From: Penicillus capitatus
Taxonomy: Eukaryota; Chlorophyta
Direction of reading: 5' to 3'
Length of the DNA stretch: 64,000 nt
NCBI GenBank assembly: GCA_965649825.1
Contig: OZ287701.1
Coordinates: forward strand, 124,001-188,000
The notes under the pieces are model-generated. The model did not search any database and had not been told where the DNA came from. It saw nothing but the letters and a program-made list of their open reading frames with translations. Each line of letters starts with the position of its first letter. Within the stretch, counting starts at the first letter, position 1. Positions 1 through 10,883 of the stretch are shown here, piece after piece. The position numbers were made by a program, and so were the translations under genes.

Positions 1-848
1 TCTAACATACGACATCGTCAATCCATCATACAGACTGTGTGCTTTACTTGTGTAAGATGTGGCTTTGGTGCCTGACGGCGCTTGGGTGTGGATGTCGTGG
101 ACGATCTTGTCGAGTTTCTGATTGAGATCGGCCGTCGCCTGTTCCAAATCGAAACAGAACCAGGTTGGCTCTGCGACACTGAGCAGGGCGAAGCTGACAA
201 GGGCTCCCATCATGAACACCAGTGCCAGAAACCATCTCTCCCACTTGAGCGTGTGGATCGACATGAACTCTATCTGCACACTCCCCTGCTCCAGAATAGA
301 TCAAAGCCCAGTCGACAGACCTTCAAAAGTGTGAAAAGAGTGACCACTATGGCCAGCACAGCGAACGGCTTCGTCATGAGATTGCTGTTCGTGAACAGCG
401 TCGGCAGAAAGAGAGAAATGCATCCATGCATCATCATCAAGGCCAACATCGCCACCTAGTTCATTAGCTTCTTTACAGCTTCCGTCTCGCATCCAATTCA
501 GAAATGCACCACAGAATCGTACTCTCGAAAGAACGTCCATTGCTTCACTGTGAATGGCGACAGTTCAATCTGCAAGATCTGCTGATCAGGCGAGTCGATA
601 TTCAAGGCCCTGCGTTTCGCCCGGTGTCCTCTGCGACGTTCCTCGCCGCGCTGAAGCACTCGACTCCTCAGTGCCTCCTCCTCAACGTCGTAGTAAACGA
701 GTCCCGTGAGTGATGACTGCGAGAGGGACCATCTAGCATCGCACACGCTCTTGCTCTATCGACCTGTTCCCGTAGCTCACCGTTTTCCAGAGATGAGTCG
801 CAGGAGAGCAAACGAGAGGGCAAAGTACACGAGTTGACCCACAAACAT
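1..848 (-). CDS. TMEM161-like multi-pass membrane protein (C-terminal part beyond window edge)
   Basis: Four exons (848-781, 732-513, 455-321, 273-1) join in frame and stay open to the window edge, so only the first ~232 residues are here. The start ATG at 848 gives an N-terminal hydrophobic helix (MFVGQLVYFALSFALL), then an R-W-S-L stretch and a conserved-looking VYYDVEEEALRSR segment, followed by three further membrane helices at about residues 97-118, 125-141 and 152-174. This order (N-terminal helix, RW motif, aromatic-Y plus EEELR segment, membrane helices) matches the TMEM161A/B family as I recall it. That family is poorly understood and has been linked to ion-channel regulation in animals. 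The gene is divergent from the FUN14 gene, with only 54 bp between the two start codons. Family assignment is by pattern recall and is fairly secure. No function is inferred beyond an integral membrane protein. Confidence 0.7.
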
Positions 849-902
849 TGATAGGCGAAATGGGAATGACGCCCAGGGGAGATTGCATTTTCCAGGCATC
901 CG

Positions 903-1445
903 ATGATGGAAGCTGTCGACAACGCCGCTTTCGACGTCCAGCAGATCCAGACGTTTCTCATTGGACTGGGCGGCGGCGGAGCGCTGGGCGTCATCACGGG
1001 CGCCGCGCTCAAAGTGAGATCCCTCGCCTCCTCACACACGCACTCATATCTGCAACATAGCACACAGCCAAACGTGTTGCCATTGCCTTGGGCACCGTCT
1101 TCATCTTCCTCCAAGTCGCATCTCCGATACGCAAAGACGTCACGGAACGTGGGCGGGTGGGTGACACCCGTTGCAGGTGACGCAGTTTTTTGGGTTTGTG
1201 GATGTGCGTTGGGATAAAGTGACGGAGAGCGCTTTGCCGATCTTCGATGCCAACGATGACGGGTTGAGTGCCCACCGAGGCGATACCGATTTCATTCAAT
1301 GTGTGATGGCAGGAAGTTGACGGAGGACGACGTACGTCACATCATTCAGCAAGGGATGATACTGGCACCCGACGTTCTCGTGCGTGGACTGCCAAACGTG
1401 GCCGGATTCACGACAGGAATGCTAGTGGCTTTTTGGTTTCTCTAA
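903..1445 (+). CDS. FUN14-domain membrane protein with an EF-hand-like loop
   Basis: Exons 903-1013, 1061-1114, 1177-1262 and 1313-1445 give 127 residues. The glycine-rich helix (LIGLGGGGALGVITGAALK), a second helix (VAIALGTVFIFLQ) and the following FFGFVDVRWDKV segment are the hallmarks of the FUN14 family (FUNDC1/2, plant and protist relatives), small mitochondrial or plastid outer-membrane proteins. Between the second and last helices lies FDANDDGKLTEDDV, which fits a calcium-binding EF-hand loop (D-x-N/D-x-D-G-x-L-x-x-x-D). Animal FUNDC1 does not carry this loop. The last helix ends the protein with VAFWFL. The introns are 47-62 nt and GT-AG. The exon 3-4 junction restores DDGKLTED with a phase 2 intron, which supports the splice model. 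Confidence 0.72.
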
Positions 1446-1667
1446 CCGTATCGGATGGACATGATCGCACAGGCCAGTCATTTTCTTCATATATGCTCAG
1501 ACAGTAACCGTCGCAACGTTTGCAACCTTACTCTTAGACATTCATACGGTATCGCTCGAGTCTTGTCCTCTCGCCAAAGGCATCGTCCATCTAACGGTGT
1601 TGATGGAAGACATCCCAACTCTTGACATCGTTGTGCGAATGGGTGAATCCGAGAGATCGCTCTTCCC

Positions 1668-2594
1668 TCACACAATCTCGCTTTCTACAGTGAATGCCGA
1701 TGTGAGTTGCCAAGTAGATGTAGCGGAGGGGCGAGACCGCAGGGCAACGACATAGGCGCGTCTCCATTTGGTCGACTGATTGGGTCCAGAGCCATGGGCG
1801 ACACGCTCATTGTGTACCGTAATGTCGCCTCGATGGATCTCGGCGTAGAAGACAGGGTCGTGTTCCGGATCGAAGCTGGCAGACAGAACATGCGAGTCCT
1901 TCCGTGAGGGATCCACTGCAGAGGAGGCGCTTTTGATGGGATCAGTTTTTCGAGAGTCGTACCTGGTGTGTGTGGTCGCAGTTTAGCTTCTCGATGGCTT
2001 CCAGGGATAAAACGCATGCATCCGTTCTCTACGGTTGATGTGTCGACGGCCAGCCAACAGGTCGCTGTGTGTTGATCGGCATCCGTTATGGGCCAATAGG
2101 CAAGATCCTGATGCCAGGCAAAGATGGAATCACTCGTGTTCGGGCGTTTGGCCAAGATCTGATCGTAGTCGATCACCATGTTTCCCTCACACAACTGATC
2201 GGCAATATCCTTGCAGCGCTGCTCAAAGATGTTGCCCTGAATCGACGGCAGATACACACGAGGCAACATGACATTGTAGACGCTGAAGGCATCGGGAGCG
2301 CGATCTGTGGCACCGGACATGTCGCAGAGGTCTTTACCCGGCACATCGACCTCGCGCCTCATGAATTGACCGTAGAACTGAGTGCGCAACGACAACGTCA
2401 CATCAATCTGGAAGCGATTGAGCGACGAGGGCTACCGGTTCGATGACATCTCGCACTTCGCTCTCCGACAGAACACCCTTAAGATGAACGAATCTACAAA
2501 GAGTGAGATAAAGAGTGAGTGTTTCATGCTTAATGTCTGTGTACCCCTGTTCGCTAAACCGCTTCTTCTCAGCTTCCGTGACCGAGTAACGCAT
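1668..2594 (-). CDS. Phytanoyl-CoA dioxygenase (PhyH) family Fe(II)/2-oxoglutarate oxygenase
   Basis: Exons 2594-2545, 2493-2436, 2377-1963 and 1915-1668 give about 256 residues. Visible family signatures are the N-terminal KRFSEQGFVHLKGVLSESEV segment, the iron-binding H-x-D (FAWHQDLAYWP, His ~125 and Asp ~127), the ENGCMRFIPGSH block, the distal iron His (VAHGSGPN, ~215) and the 2-oxoglutarate-binding Arg (KWRRAYV). The protein should hydroxylate a small molecule using O2 and 2-oxoglutarate. Substrate is unknown. The first ATG in frame is at 2594, and the frame stays open upstream only through GTG. Introns are 47-58 nt, and one carries the ATCTCACTC motif. The extreme C-terminus is uncertain, because an alternative last exon further left is possible. 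Confidence 0.85.
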
Positions 2595-2789
2595 TGCCTG
2601 CAGCGCTTCCGCGCAACGACCCTGACTGCCAGTACTTAACAGCCGATAGCGTTTCGCAGGGTTCGCCACACCGGCGACGACACAGGAGGCATTTCGTGTT
2701 GCTGTGCCTTGGCAGAGGCGGTGCTCTGATCGGCAGTCCTCTCGTTTTAAGCATCGTTCGTTTTCTGGTCTTAATCAGTCGGTAATGAG

Positions 2790-3287
2790 ATGGGTGGTCG
2801 ATTCTCTCGCGTCGCTGCTTCGGCTCCCCGTGTGAAGCCTCCTTCCACTCCGGCCAAGACAACCCCTCCGCCTGCGGAGCCTCTCGCTGCTGAGCGCAGC
2901 AATGTCGAATTCGTTCCTCCACGAGAGCCACTTGAAGAAAGGGACCTGGAATTTGAGAAACAGCTCTACGCGATGACCGATCGCATCGAAAGCGTCAACG
3001 TCGTGTTCGTTCCAGGCAGCGATCCAGTCTCGGCAGAAGCTAAACGCAAGAAGAGACGGGAGATGCGACAGAGGATGTTGCGCGGACGCCTGACGGTGGC
3101 GCATTTCAAAGAAATTCTCATTCAGCAGGACACTGTTCAAGACGCCCAGCGTGAAGCTTGGCTCGAACGCATGGCCCAGAGATACGAAGTCGATCGCGAT
3201 CTCTTGGCCCAGGTGCTGCGTTTCTATCGATTTCCGAAGATGACCAAGCGCTATGATGGATACCTCGTTGCCGATCCGTGGCTGTGA
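2790..3287 (+). CDS. NDUFAF4-like putative complex I assembly factor
   Basis: Single-exon ORF of 165 residues starting MGGRFSRVA, which fits N-terminal myristoylation. A proline-rich low-complexity stretch (residues 15-30) leads to a charged helical middle and a C-terminal helical pair (LTVAHFKEILIQQ ... YEVDRDLLAQVLRFYRFPKM). The small size, MGxxxxR start and the final 'middle-length helix, then yE-v-d-LL-yF' pattern resemble NDUFAF4 (C6orf66), a mitochondrial complex I assembly factor that begins MGARVTR. Similarity is recalled and weak at the residue level, so an unrelated small myristoylated protein is the main alternative. It is divergent from the PhyH gene (about 195 bp between starts) and lies 104 bp upstream of the rhodanese gene. 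Confidence 0.5.
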   Translation: MGGRFSRVAASAPRVKPPSTPAKTTPPPAEPLAAERSNVEFVPPREPLEERDLEFEKQLYAMTDRIESVNVVFVPGSDPVSAEAKRKKRREMRQRMLRGRLTVAHFKEILIQQDTVQDAQREAWLERMAQRYEVDRDLLAQVLRFYRFPKMTKRYDGYLVADPWL

Positions 3288-3391
3288 CCATCTTCGCAAC
3301 GGTCACACATCTTCTTTGTGACGTCACATCAAACTGTACGGCACTTTTGTGAGATCTTGGAGTCTTAATTGTACGACACTTTGAGCCACGC

Positions 3392-4328
3392 ATGATCGCA
3401 TTAGCTGGGAGAGGAGCGAAGATCGCGCGGCCGAGATGCGGAGAAGGACGGCGACGAAGTCCCAGTCGAACGTCGGTGTCGAAGCGACGTGCCTTCGGCG
3501 TCGACGTGTCGCAGTTTGAGGGTATGATGGATGCAGAGACGAGCTACGCAGGTGTGACCGCTGTTAAACTTACCGCTTTCAAAAGAGTGATGTCTGGAGT
3601 GGTGTACGGTGGATTGGGTCTGCTCGCCACGAGCTTTGCCGCGACGTTTTTCGTGGCGCCCGCCTTTCATACGTCACTGAAGGAACCGGAGGAGTGGAAG
3701 GACATTTACCCACAGCTCGTTCAAAAATCCACGCCATCGATCACACCCCTCCAAGCGGCGGCTAAGCTCTCGAATCCTCAGTCACATCACCATGAGTGAG
3801 ATGACGTCTAAGGCGTCGTGACTGTAGGTGTGTCCTGTTGGACGTGAGTCTCGCCAGTCGTTATGAAAAGAATGCCGCGAAAGGTTCCATCAACATTCCA
3901 CTCTATCAACCCATTGAAGGCAGAGAAGGACTATGATATGATGTGACGTTACGAGATGTGTGAGCAGGATGGGATGTCGCATCCGTTGCCAGGAGAGCAG
4001 CTTTTACCTTCTTTGGCATTCCGGGAACGGAGCGCAATCCATCTTGGCTGTCCTCCATCGAGTCCACCATTCCCAAGACCCATGAGGTCATCGTGATGTG
4101 CGAACTGGGAGGAACGCTCGAGACGAAGGTCGGTATGGATACCGGATTTCAGTCAAGGTCCGTCTTAACAGATCAATTGATGCGGCCAATGCAACATCTA
4201 GCAATTCTAGATCACTTAAGGCCATCCATTTCATGCAGGAGGCTGGATATGATAATGTCGTCCATCTGAAGGGTGGCATTGGTGAATGGATACGAGAGGG
4301 ATTGCCAATGACCAAACCCATTCAGTAA
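3392..4328 (+). CDS. Membrane-anchored rhodanese-domain protein (STR9/STR10-like, probably plastid)
   Basis: Exons 3392-3780, 3828-3919, 3968-4157 and 4211-4328 give about 262 residues. A basic N-terminus (~45 residues, targeting-like) is followed by one membrane helix (GVVYGGLGLLATSFAATFFVAP, ~71-92) and then a rhodanese fold: CVLLDVSLASRYEKNAAKGS, WDVASVARRAAFTFFGIPGT, IVMCELGGTLE and VVHLKGGIGEWIREGLP. The FFGI-GTERNP block and GGTLE replacing a simple catalytic loop match plant plastid STR9/STR10-type sulfurtransferase-like proteins. The 'catalytic' position is C-E-L-G-G-T, so the Cys is kept. The second intron (3920-3967) begins with GC rather than GT. Without removing it the frame hits TGA codons, and with it the conserved WDVASVARRAAF block is restored. 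Confidence 0.8.
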
Positions 4329-4367
4329 TATCTGAATCTCATGCGTTCTGAAAAAACTCCCTCATAC

Positions 4368-5482
4368 TCAACGTGACGTTTGAAAGTGTTGTGTGTCTTG
4401 AAATCTAAGCAGAAGCGTTTCCACTTCGACCTCTTTTGTTAGAGGAATGATCCAATCTCGGTACAACGTTGCTGCGACATCGCCATAACCTGTATACCCA
4501 TTTGACACGCCTCGCCCCAAAAGAGTGAGAAGAGTGATGCCTGAATGTTTATCGTAGTGTTGGGCCTTAGATCGTACGCGTTGGATGATACGCTCTTCGA
4601 CATCTTCATGTGTCAGCTCCCTCATGATGCCCTCTCTATCAGCCGCCTTGACAAGCATCGTATAGCGTTCAGGATCGCTCCTAATTTGAGTGAGAAAAGT
4701 GTGATCGTGCGCGAAGTGGAGGACCTGAATTTTGCCTCGGCCACGTATTTTCCTAGATGAATGCGACGGGAGAGAGATTTTAGACATTGGACGTCGGCAA
4801 ACACCGTTGCCGCATAGTTTCCATCATCCCCTTGAGAGACACACCCTGCACCCACCATCCATTATCCGCCTGTCTAGATGCGGCACATATGTCTTGCTTG
4901 GTAGGATGAGGTGACGATAATCCTCGTAGATTTTCGGATTCACATTCACAAACCGCGATGATGCAGGAAGCTCCGAAGAAACGGTATCGTCTTCAGAAAG
5001 GCTCCTGAAGAATGGATGGTAGGCAATGCTGCGACAGAATGAAAGCTTCTCCTCGAGCTTCTCCTCTTCAGACAACACATACTCCAATAGACTCATGTCC
5101 TTTCCCCCTGGAAACCTCCACTATGAGGTAGGTCCAAGAGTGAGAGGGTGCCTGGATGTGTGAGAGTATCTGTTGTGTATGCGGCTGCGTTGATAGGATA
5201 GTGTGATCGCGCATAGAGGTGGAAGATAATGGTGTCCTCTTCCTTGACCAGTTCATTCCGAACGGCATCCAGCGACAGCATGGAGCCCTTTTTCATAACT
5301 GCCGATTTGCTACGGGAGCGGTCGTCGCTGACTGACACAACGCTGCGGCCTTTTGGCAGGACTCGAATTGGCGCTGTCGATTTCGAAGAGGCGTGGCGTC
5401 GTGACCGTTGTCGCGAAAAGAGACAAGTGGTTTGCGAACAACGCCACCTCACTCGGCACATTGACACATTGACGAGCTGCAT
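4368..5482 (-). CDS. Chorismate mutase (eukaryotic AroQ type)
   Basis: Exons 5482-5152, 5107-4898, 4830-4725, 4680-4541 and 4489-4368 give 302 residues. It converts chorismate to prephenate for Phe/Tyr synthesis. Diagnostic blocks are [17 protein letters not shown], the GDDG-like [36 protein letters not shown], and [18 protein letters not shown], which closely track yeast ARO7 and plant chorismate mutases. About 80 basic, Ser/Arg-rich residues precede the domain and look like an organelle-targeting extension. Three of the four introns (5151-5108, 4897-4831, 4540-4490) start with GC, and the fourth starts with GT. Alternative in-frame starts lie at 5488 and 5509. The 5488 start would share the CATG palindrome with the start codon of the opposite-strand gene. 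Confidence 0.9.
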
Positions 5483-5486
5483 CGTC

Positions 5487-8400
5487 ATGCGCCGATGGTT
5501 TCCTCTCATCCGCAGGGCAGTCGATTCGACACGTCTCCTGTCTCCTTTGCTGCCGCATCTCGCACGCGGTCTACACGATGAGAGCGAAGTGGTGGGTGGA
5601 CTTAGGGATCTGTCACCATAACGAGGGGTCTGTTCTTTGTGAAGGTTTGGGCCAAGGAAGAGACACAGGAGCAGTGGAGAAATATTCTGGACGTTCCGAT
5701 GCCGTCTCTGGACGAAGATCCATTCCATCTGCTTCAACCGACACCGCCACGACGGTAGCTTCCCTACAGCTTCGCGACCAAAGGACCGTGATGGAACGTC
5801 TTGTGGTTCAGGAGCACGAAATGGGGCTATGCCGAGACAGAGCAGGTGGAGTTTGTCGACTTCCGTTTCTTAAGCTCGTGGGAAGAGGTCCGAAACGTCG
5901 TCGAGTCCATCGGCACGGCGTTTTCAGCCTATCATGCATCGGCCGCCTTTGCTCGGCTGCGATATCTGCCCCGTCCCGTCGACAGCGAACTGCTCCATGG
6001 CCTCGTCGAGAAGACAGAGCCTCTCATCCCTTCGATGACGCCACATCAACTGATGACCATTCTCTTCTCCGTTCTGCGTCTGGAGATGATCGAGGGTCGC
6101 GGATTTCTGGAGAAGCTGGCAGAGCAGCTGATGCAGATGGATGTGACACCTCGTGCGACGGGCGATGTGACGAAGCTCATGTTTGGTATCGGTCTGGGCA
6201 AACGTCACATCAGCTGGAGTCTCGATCCCATAAAGCACCAGCACTATTGGGTCTTCCCTTCCGAAACGAAGCTCATGATCTACTTGAGAGATATCCTGAA
6301 GAACAATGAGGAGCGACTGAGCCAGCTGACGGAAGTGGAATGCGCACAAGTTCTCTTTGCCCTTTCGCAATATCGCAGAGCATCCGATGGCGAAGGGCAC
6401 CTGCTGCATCGCATTTGCGACCTCTTGGCTGATCACCGCGCCATCAAGGAGCTCAACGAGACATACCACGTCCTGGTCATCACCAGTCTCGCGGCATTGG
6501 ATCTGCGACATCAGCTGCTGATCGATCGCGTGCTCTACCAGAATATCCGAAGCGGTGCCGTCAAGACATACATGGCTCAGGAGATCGTTACCATTCTTTA
6601 CTGTCTGGGCAGTCTACGGCACTGGAACCGGGACATCACCGAGTCTCTTCTGACAGAGCTCCTCAAACCGCATCATCTGAGTTCTCTCACAGAGCAGGGA
6701 GTGGCCAATGCGATCTATGGCGTTGCGCGAATGGGCGAGTTGAAGGGACTGGATAAGGAACCTTATATTCTGCCGCTGTTTACCGAAGCGGCCCGTCCGG
6801 AACGCATAAAACGTTACATCAGTATAGGCCTGACAGGGATTCTCTATGCAGCGGGATTAATGGGGTTCCCCTCCGGACAGTATCGACACCGACTCGTTCC
6901 TTTCCTCGAAGAGCTTACGGTTCCGACGCGAATGGTGGCGGTCTCGACTCATGGATTGGCAACGGCTTTGTGGGGAATGGGGAAAGTGGGATTAAAAGAC
7001 ATCCGCTTCATCGATCCCTTGCTCCAAGAGAGTCTGAAGCCAGGGAGATTGCAAGGCATGGAGAATCAAGGTCTCGGTCTGCTGGCTTACTGTTGTGGCC
7101 TCTTGAGGCATCGCAACCAACGTCTGATGGAAAAACTCGTGACAGAGGCCAACCGACCCGCACGGATGCAGAGCCTAACGTAAGATGTGCTCGCTCTGGC
7201 TGCCATCGTCTCTGCAAGAGTGGTCGGTGGTTTAGGGATCGGGATATCTCGCATTTGGCATATGGGATTGGTCGGACGAACTGTGTTCCACTCGCCGCCG
7301 TCATTCCTCTTATCCAGGTGAAAACGGCGATGATATGAAGAGTGTGCGGTATTGGTGCTCTGTTTCTTTGTTTCTGTGCAGGAGACGCTGAAACCTGAGA
7401 GGCTGGCGTCCTTGGAGGCGAAGCATATCTGTCAGGTTCTGCAGGCGGCGACGATGCTGGATTACAGACACTTGGGTAATCTACGCTTCCTGCTCAGAGC
7501 GGTGTACAAGAAACACAGAGAAAACAGAGTGGATCCTATCGAACTGCAAGAACTCCTTATCAGCTGCAGTCGCAAGCCGGCGCTCATTCAGTACACTGAA
7601 CTTTGACGGCGGTACCGCATCGATGTGCTCTGTGTCTTTGCAGATCTAGAGAAGCTCGGACTTTTGTGTACACGGCATTGAACGAAGAGATTCTGCAGCA
7701 AACCAGAGCACCGCAGCTGAGTTCATTGGGGACGATTATGTCGATGCACCTGCCCTTGCTCAAAATCAAACCTGAGCATTGCAAGAGATATGCGGATGAA
7801 GTGACCAAGGCAGAAAGACTGACAGAGTTCAATCCAGTAGATCTGACAGGCATCTACGGCACGTTGATCCGACTGGATGTCTGGTAGTGCTAATACCTAG
7901 GCAGATCTGCCTCCAGCGTTTTCTTTTTAGGGAGGAGACTAAGTTGATATCGATCTTGGAGGCGATCGAGAAGAAACCGCTGTCGCCTATTCGAAAGCCT
8001 ATCCAATTTGTCAATGCCACGGTCGCGACGAACCGCGTCCAAGAAACGCCGTTGCACGGGCAGCTACTGGAGCGACTGCTGTCACACATTCTCCGGACGC
8101 CCAATTTCTCCCTCTTCGAATCGACAGATTCCTTCGCCATGCTTATGGCTTTACTCGAATCCCGTCCCTTGCCTGAGTTTCGCCCAACGTGGGAAGAAGC
8201 GATGTGCCGTTTCGCAGGGATTGCCCAGAAGGGTCCTCTGTTTAACATGTCCATGATGCATCTGATGCGTTGCCTGCGGCACTATGTGAGAAGACAGGAG
8301 GAATTGTCTCCCCAGACAGATGTCGTCTCTTGGCTGCTGCCAGAGATCTTTGAAGAGAGAAGGATCCGTTCGGCATCGGATGACATGCTGGTCGATTTGG

Positions 8401-8666
8401 CCGAAGATGTTTCCCAATCGACACGTACGTCTCCCGTGCAGCAATCCGAGGCATTGGCCTCTTTGCATATGGTCATGGAACAGACGCAACGATTTAAGAA
8501 CCTCTCCGAGACGCATGCCGAGAAACTGGAGTTTCTCTTTCAGCAGTTTGCTCCACAGCTCACTATTGCCGGTCGACAGATGCCGCGCTCATCGGCTTCC
8601 TATTCCTACGAGAGTCACTTCATCGCCCGAGACCTGGAACGTCAGATTGGCCTCGCAGATGAGTGA
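5487..8666 (+). CDS. Large alpha-solenoid repeat protein (HPR/RAP-type organelle protein)
   Basis: Seven exons (5487-5591, 5645-5754, 5812-7179, 7236-7317, 7382-7590, 7644-7883, 7931-8666) join to a 949-residue product. The N-terminus MRRWFPLIRRAVDSTRLL is a typical mitochondrial presequence. From about residue 75 on it is built of ~37-aa helical repeats with a recurring pattern 'L/T-x-Q-E/G-L-A-x-x-x-Y-x-x-G-x-L-x-x-R ... L-L-x-E-x-x-x-P-x-R'. This is the layout of heptatricopeptide-like (HPR) and RAP-associated repeats that bind organellar RNA in myzozoan protists. No C-terminal RAP domain is obvious. Two related genes lie at 23.0-26.3 kb and 30.9-34.3 kb. RNA binding is inferred from the repeat class. 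Tail-to-tail with NUP93, 42 bp between stops. Confidence 0.75.
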
Positions 8667-8708
8667 GATGGCGGCGCCGAACAGCAGAACGCACTCTATT
8701 ACTCAAAT

Positions 8709-10883
8709 CTACATGAGATCTTTCAGAAAGTCTGCCGTTTCTTCCAGTTCTTTCCACGTGGATTGATTATCCGTAAAGGGAGGAGGAATGCAATGTACAA
8801 ACTCTTGAAATACGGAAAGGAGTTCGAGATGATCATTTCGATCTATGTGTGACATTTTTGAGTGATCCACACTTTGGCATGCCTCGCATCCGATGTGTAT
8901 AAGAGAGGAAAGCAGGGGCATGACACAAGGATAGGCATTCTGCAGCTTCTCCACAGCTTCCGGAATCTGATCCTTCTCCGTAGGAATGAAATCCAAATCA
9001 CAAATGCGTTGCAGAATGTGATCTTCACGCATTGTCTGAGCATGGAACACATCTGCGACGCTTGCCAATATCCTTGTCTCCCCATTGGGACAACCGAGTG
9101 TCTCCTGGACATACTCGATCGTCCGCCGGACATCTCTGAGAAACGTCACACGCTGTTCTCTCTGTGCTGTACCGGAGAGATGAGCGCACTGAAGCAAGAG
9201 ATGCACCACCTGTCACATCACAGTCATCAGCATCCACACACATCTCTGGCGAGATGCATCTACCAGTTGATGACAGGTTTCAGCGGCGGCGGCCACGTGA
9301 TTGATCATCTTGTAGAGGATGACTGCCAGTTCAAACGCCTTTCGATCGGCGCATTGACTGGCTGCTTGTTCAAAGATGTCCTTTTTATCATCGGCATTTT
9401 GGATGGAATGCTCCAAGACGTTGCCCGTTTGGAGCACGGACACATCGCAAGATCGTATGAGAAGATCTACCAACACGCGCGCCTTGTCTTCGTTCGAAAT
9501 CCGCTCTCCTCTGTGCCAGATCTTCTGTGTCAGGATATAGTAATGCCATGCCGTTTGGCTCTTGGAGGCGGCGAGACTGTGGCCGTAGTGCATGACGAGA
9601 TCGGCCACGTCTTCTGGCTTCAGCTGCTTGAGATCGGCCGCTTCTGGCAGCTCTAACAGTCCATGATGGTGCAAAGCAATCGCCATATGCACCACGTGCA
9701 CCACATAGGAGTGCGCCTCGACGTTTTGCGTCATCAAATAATACAAGGCACTTCCGAATTGCAGCCCGGAGAACAGCACCAGGGCATAGCGCATCGGATG
9801 GCGGCCGTTCTCCGTGTAGTACATCTCCTGGTAGGAAGAGAGCCTCGAACGCAGGCGTTTATAATCGAATGGCACCGAAGGGCCGCTGCCCGATCGAACG
9901 CAGCCCAGAGAAAACCAGAGAAACTCGTCCAGCGAATCCCAGCTCTGTGCCGATTCCGAGATCAGCGTATCGGCGACGTGGATCTGTCCGCAGAGAAAGG
10001 CAACCGACATCAGCATGTAACGGTACGCCGAACTGAGCTTCTTTCTGGCACCGTGGCGCATGAATTGGAGACAGGCCTGTTCGAGCTCCGAGAATCGACA
10101 GCAGGCAACGTAGGAAGGTCGTTGCATGAGTGTCCTCAGATAGTACTCTGGCGTTTCGCATCGACATCCTCCCGGGAAGACAGCCTTCGATGCAAACTCC
10201 GTTGCCGCTGCGTAGTCTCCACAACGAATCGAGATATAAACCAGGGCCCATGCTGGATAGGCTGTATCGTGAGGAACCAGTTTCTTGTGGACGTACATTC
10301 GAATGGCATCCTGTGTTCGGCCAGTGGGCATCCCGCAGTCGCGGGCCACTTTGTGGACATGGCTCAGGAATTTCTCCTCGAAGAAACGCTTGGCACCTTG
10401 GATAGGGTCCATGACGGGACGTGTGCGTTCGTTGCCTGGCACCACAGCGGCCAGGAGCTTCCAGAGAGATGCCATCTCGCATTCGGGATCGACGGCATCG
10501 ATGGCATTGCGAAGATCGGTGAGAAAATCGTCGTGATTGCGGTTCAGCTTCGCGACCGCTTCCGCAAAGAGCTGTGTGAGACGGCGCTCGGTGTCCGTCG
10601 TTGTCGAGAAGAGGTGTCCCTCGGCGATCCGTACGTGGACGCGTGTCCATATATTGGTTCGCACCTTCCCCTCAGCTTCAACGTCGCGTCGCGGAAGAGC
10701 GAGCGACTCGTGCGGATCGAACAGGAGTGTTCTCTTCTCGCCCGTCGTGACTCGACTGAGCTCGTTAGAGAGCGTATCGACATTCGTCGCACCATCGAGT
10801 GACGCCAGAATCGTCTGGCCTAACTCGAGCAGCTGCGAAGGCGTCCTTCCAATAACGCCAACTTGTCGTCCTTCGAACGCCAT
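8709..10883 (-). CDS. NUP93: Nucleoporin NUP93/Nic96
   Basis: Two exons (10883-9264, 9209-8709) give 706 residues, somewhat shorter than the ~820 of animal NUP93. The Nic96 family hallmark is the helical core containing AYPAWALVYISIRCGDY (compare PVWxxIYxxLRCGD), followed by SLDEFLWFSLGCVR, FSGLQFGSALYYL and the terminal DIFEQAASQCADRKAFELAVILY segment. It is a scaffold protein of the inner ring of the nuclear pore complex. The ATG at 10883 (MAFEGRQVGVIGR) is the first in frame, since upstream sequence is open only via TTG. The single 54-nt intron (9263-9210) is in frame but contains a TGA, so it must be spliced. The complementary strand has long open frames that I treat as shadows. Confidence 0.85.

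Noticed and set aside
2594-2669. Longer N-terminus for the PhyH protein
   Set aside because: The extension opens with GTG; the first ATG at 2594 fits the family.
3920-3967. In-frame TGA codons in the rhodanese gene, considered as recoding (Sec or Trp)
   Set aside because: A GC-AG intron of normal length removes them and restores the family block; elsewhere in the window TGA acts as a normal stop.
9663-10802. Long 379-residue frame on the + strand
   Set aside because: It lies wholly antisense to NUP93 exon 1, whose sequence carries the family signature. The antisense frame has no domain features and reflects G/C-biased third positions.
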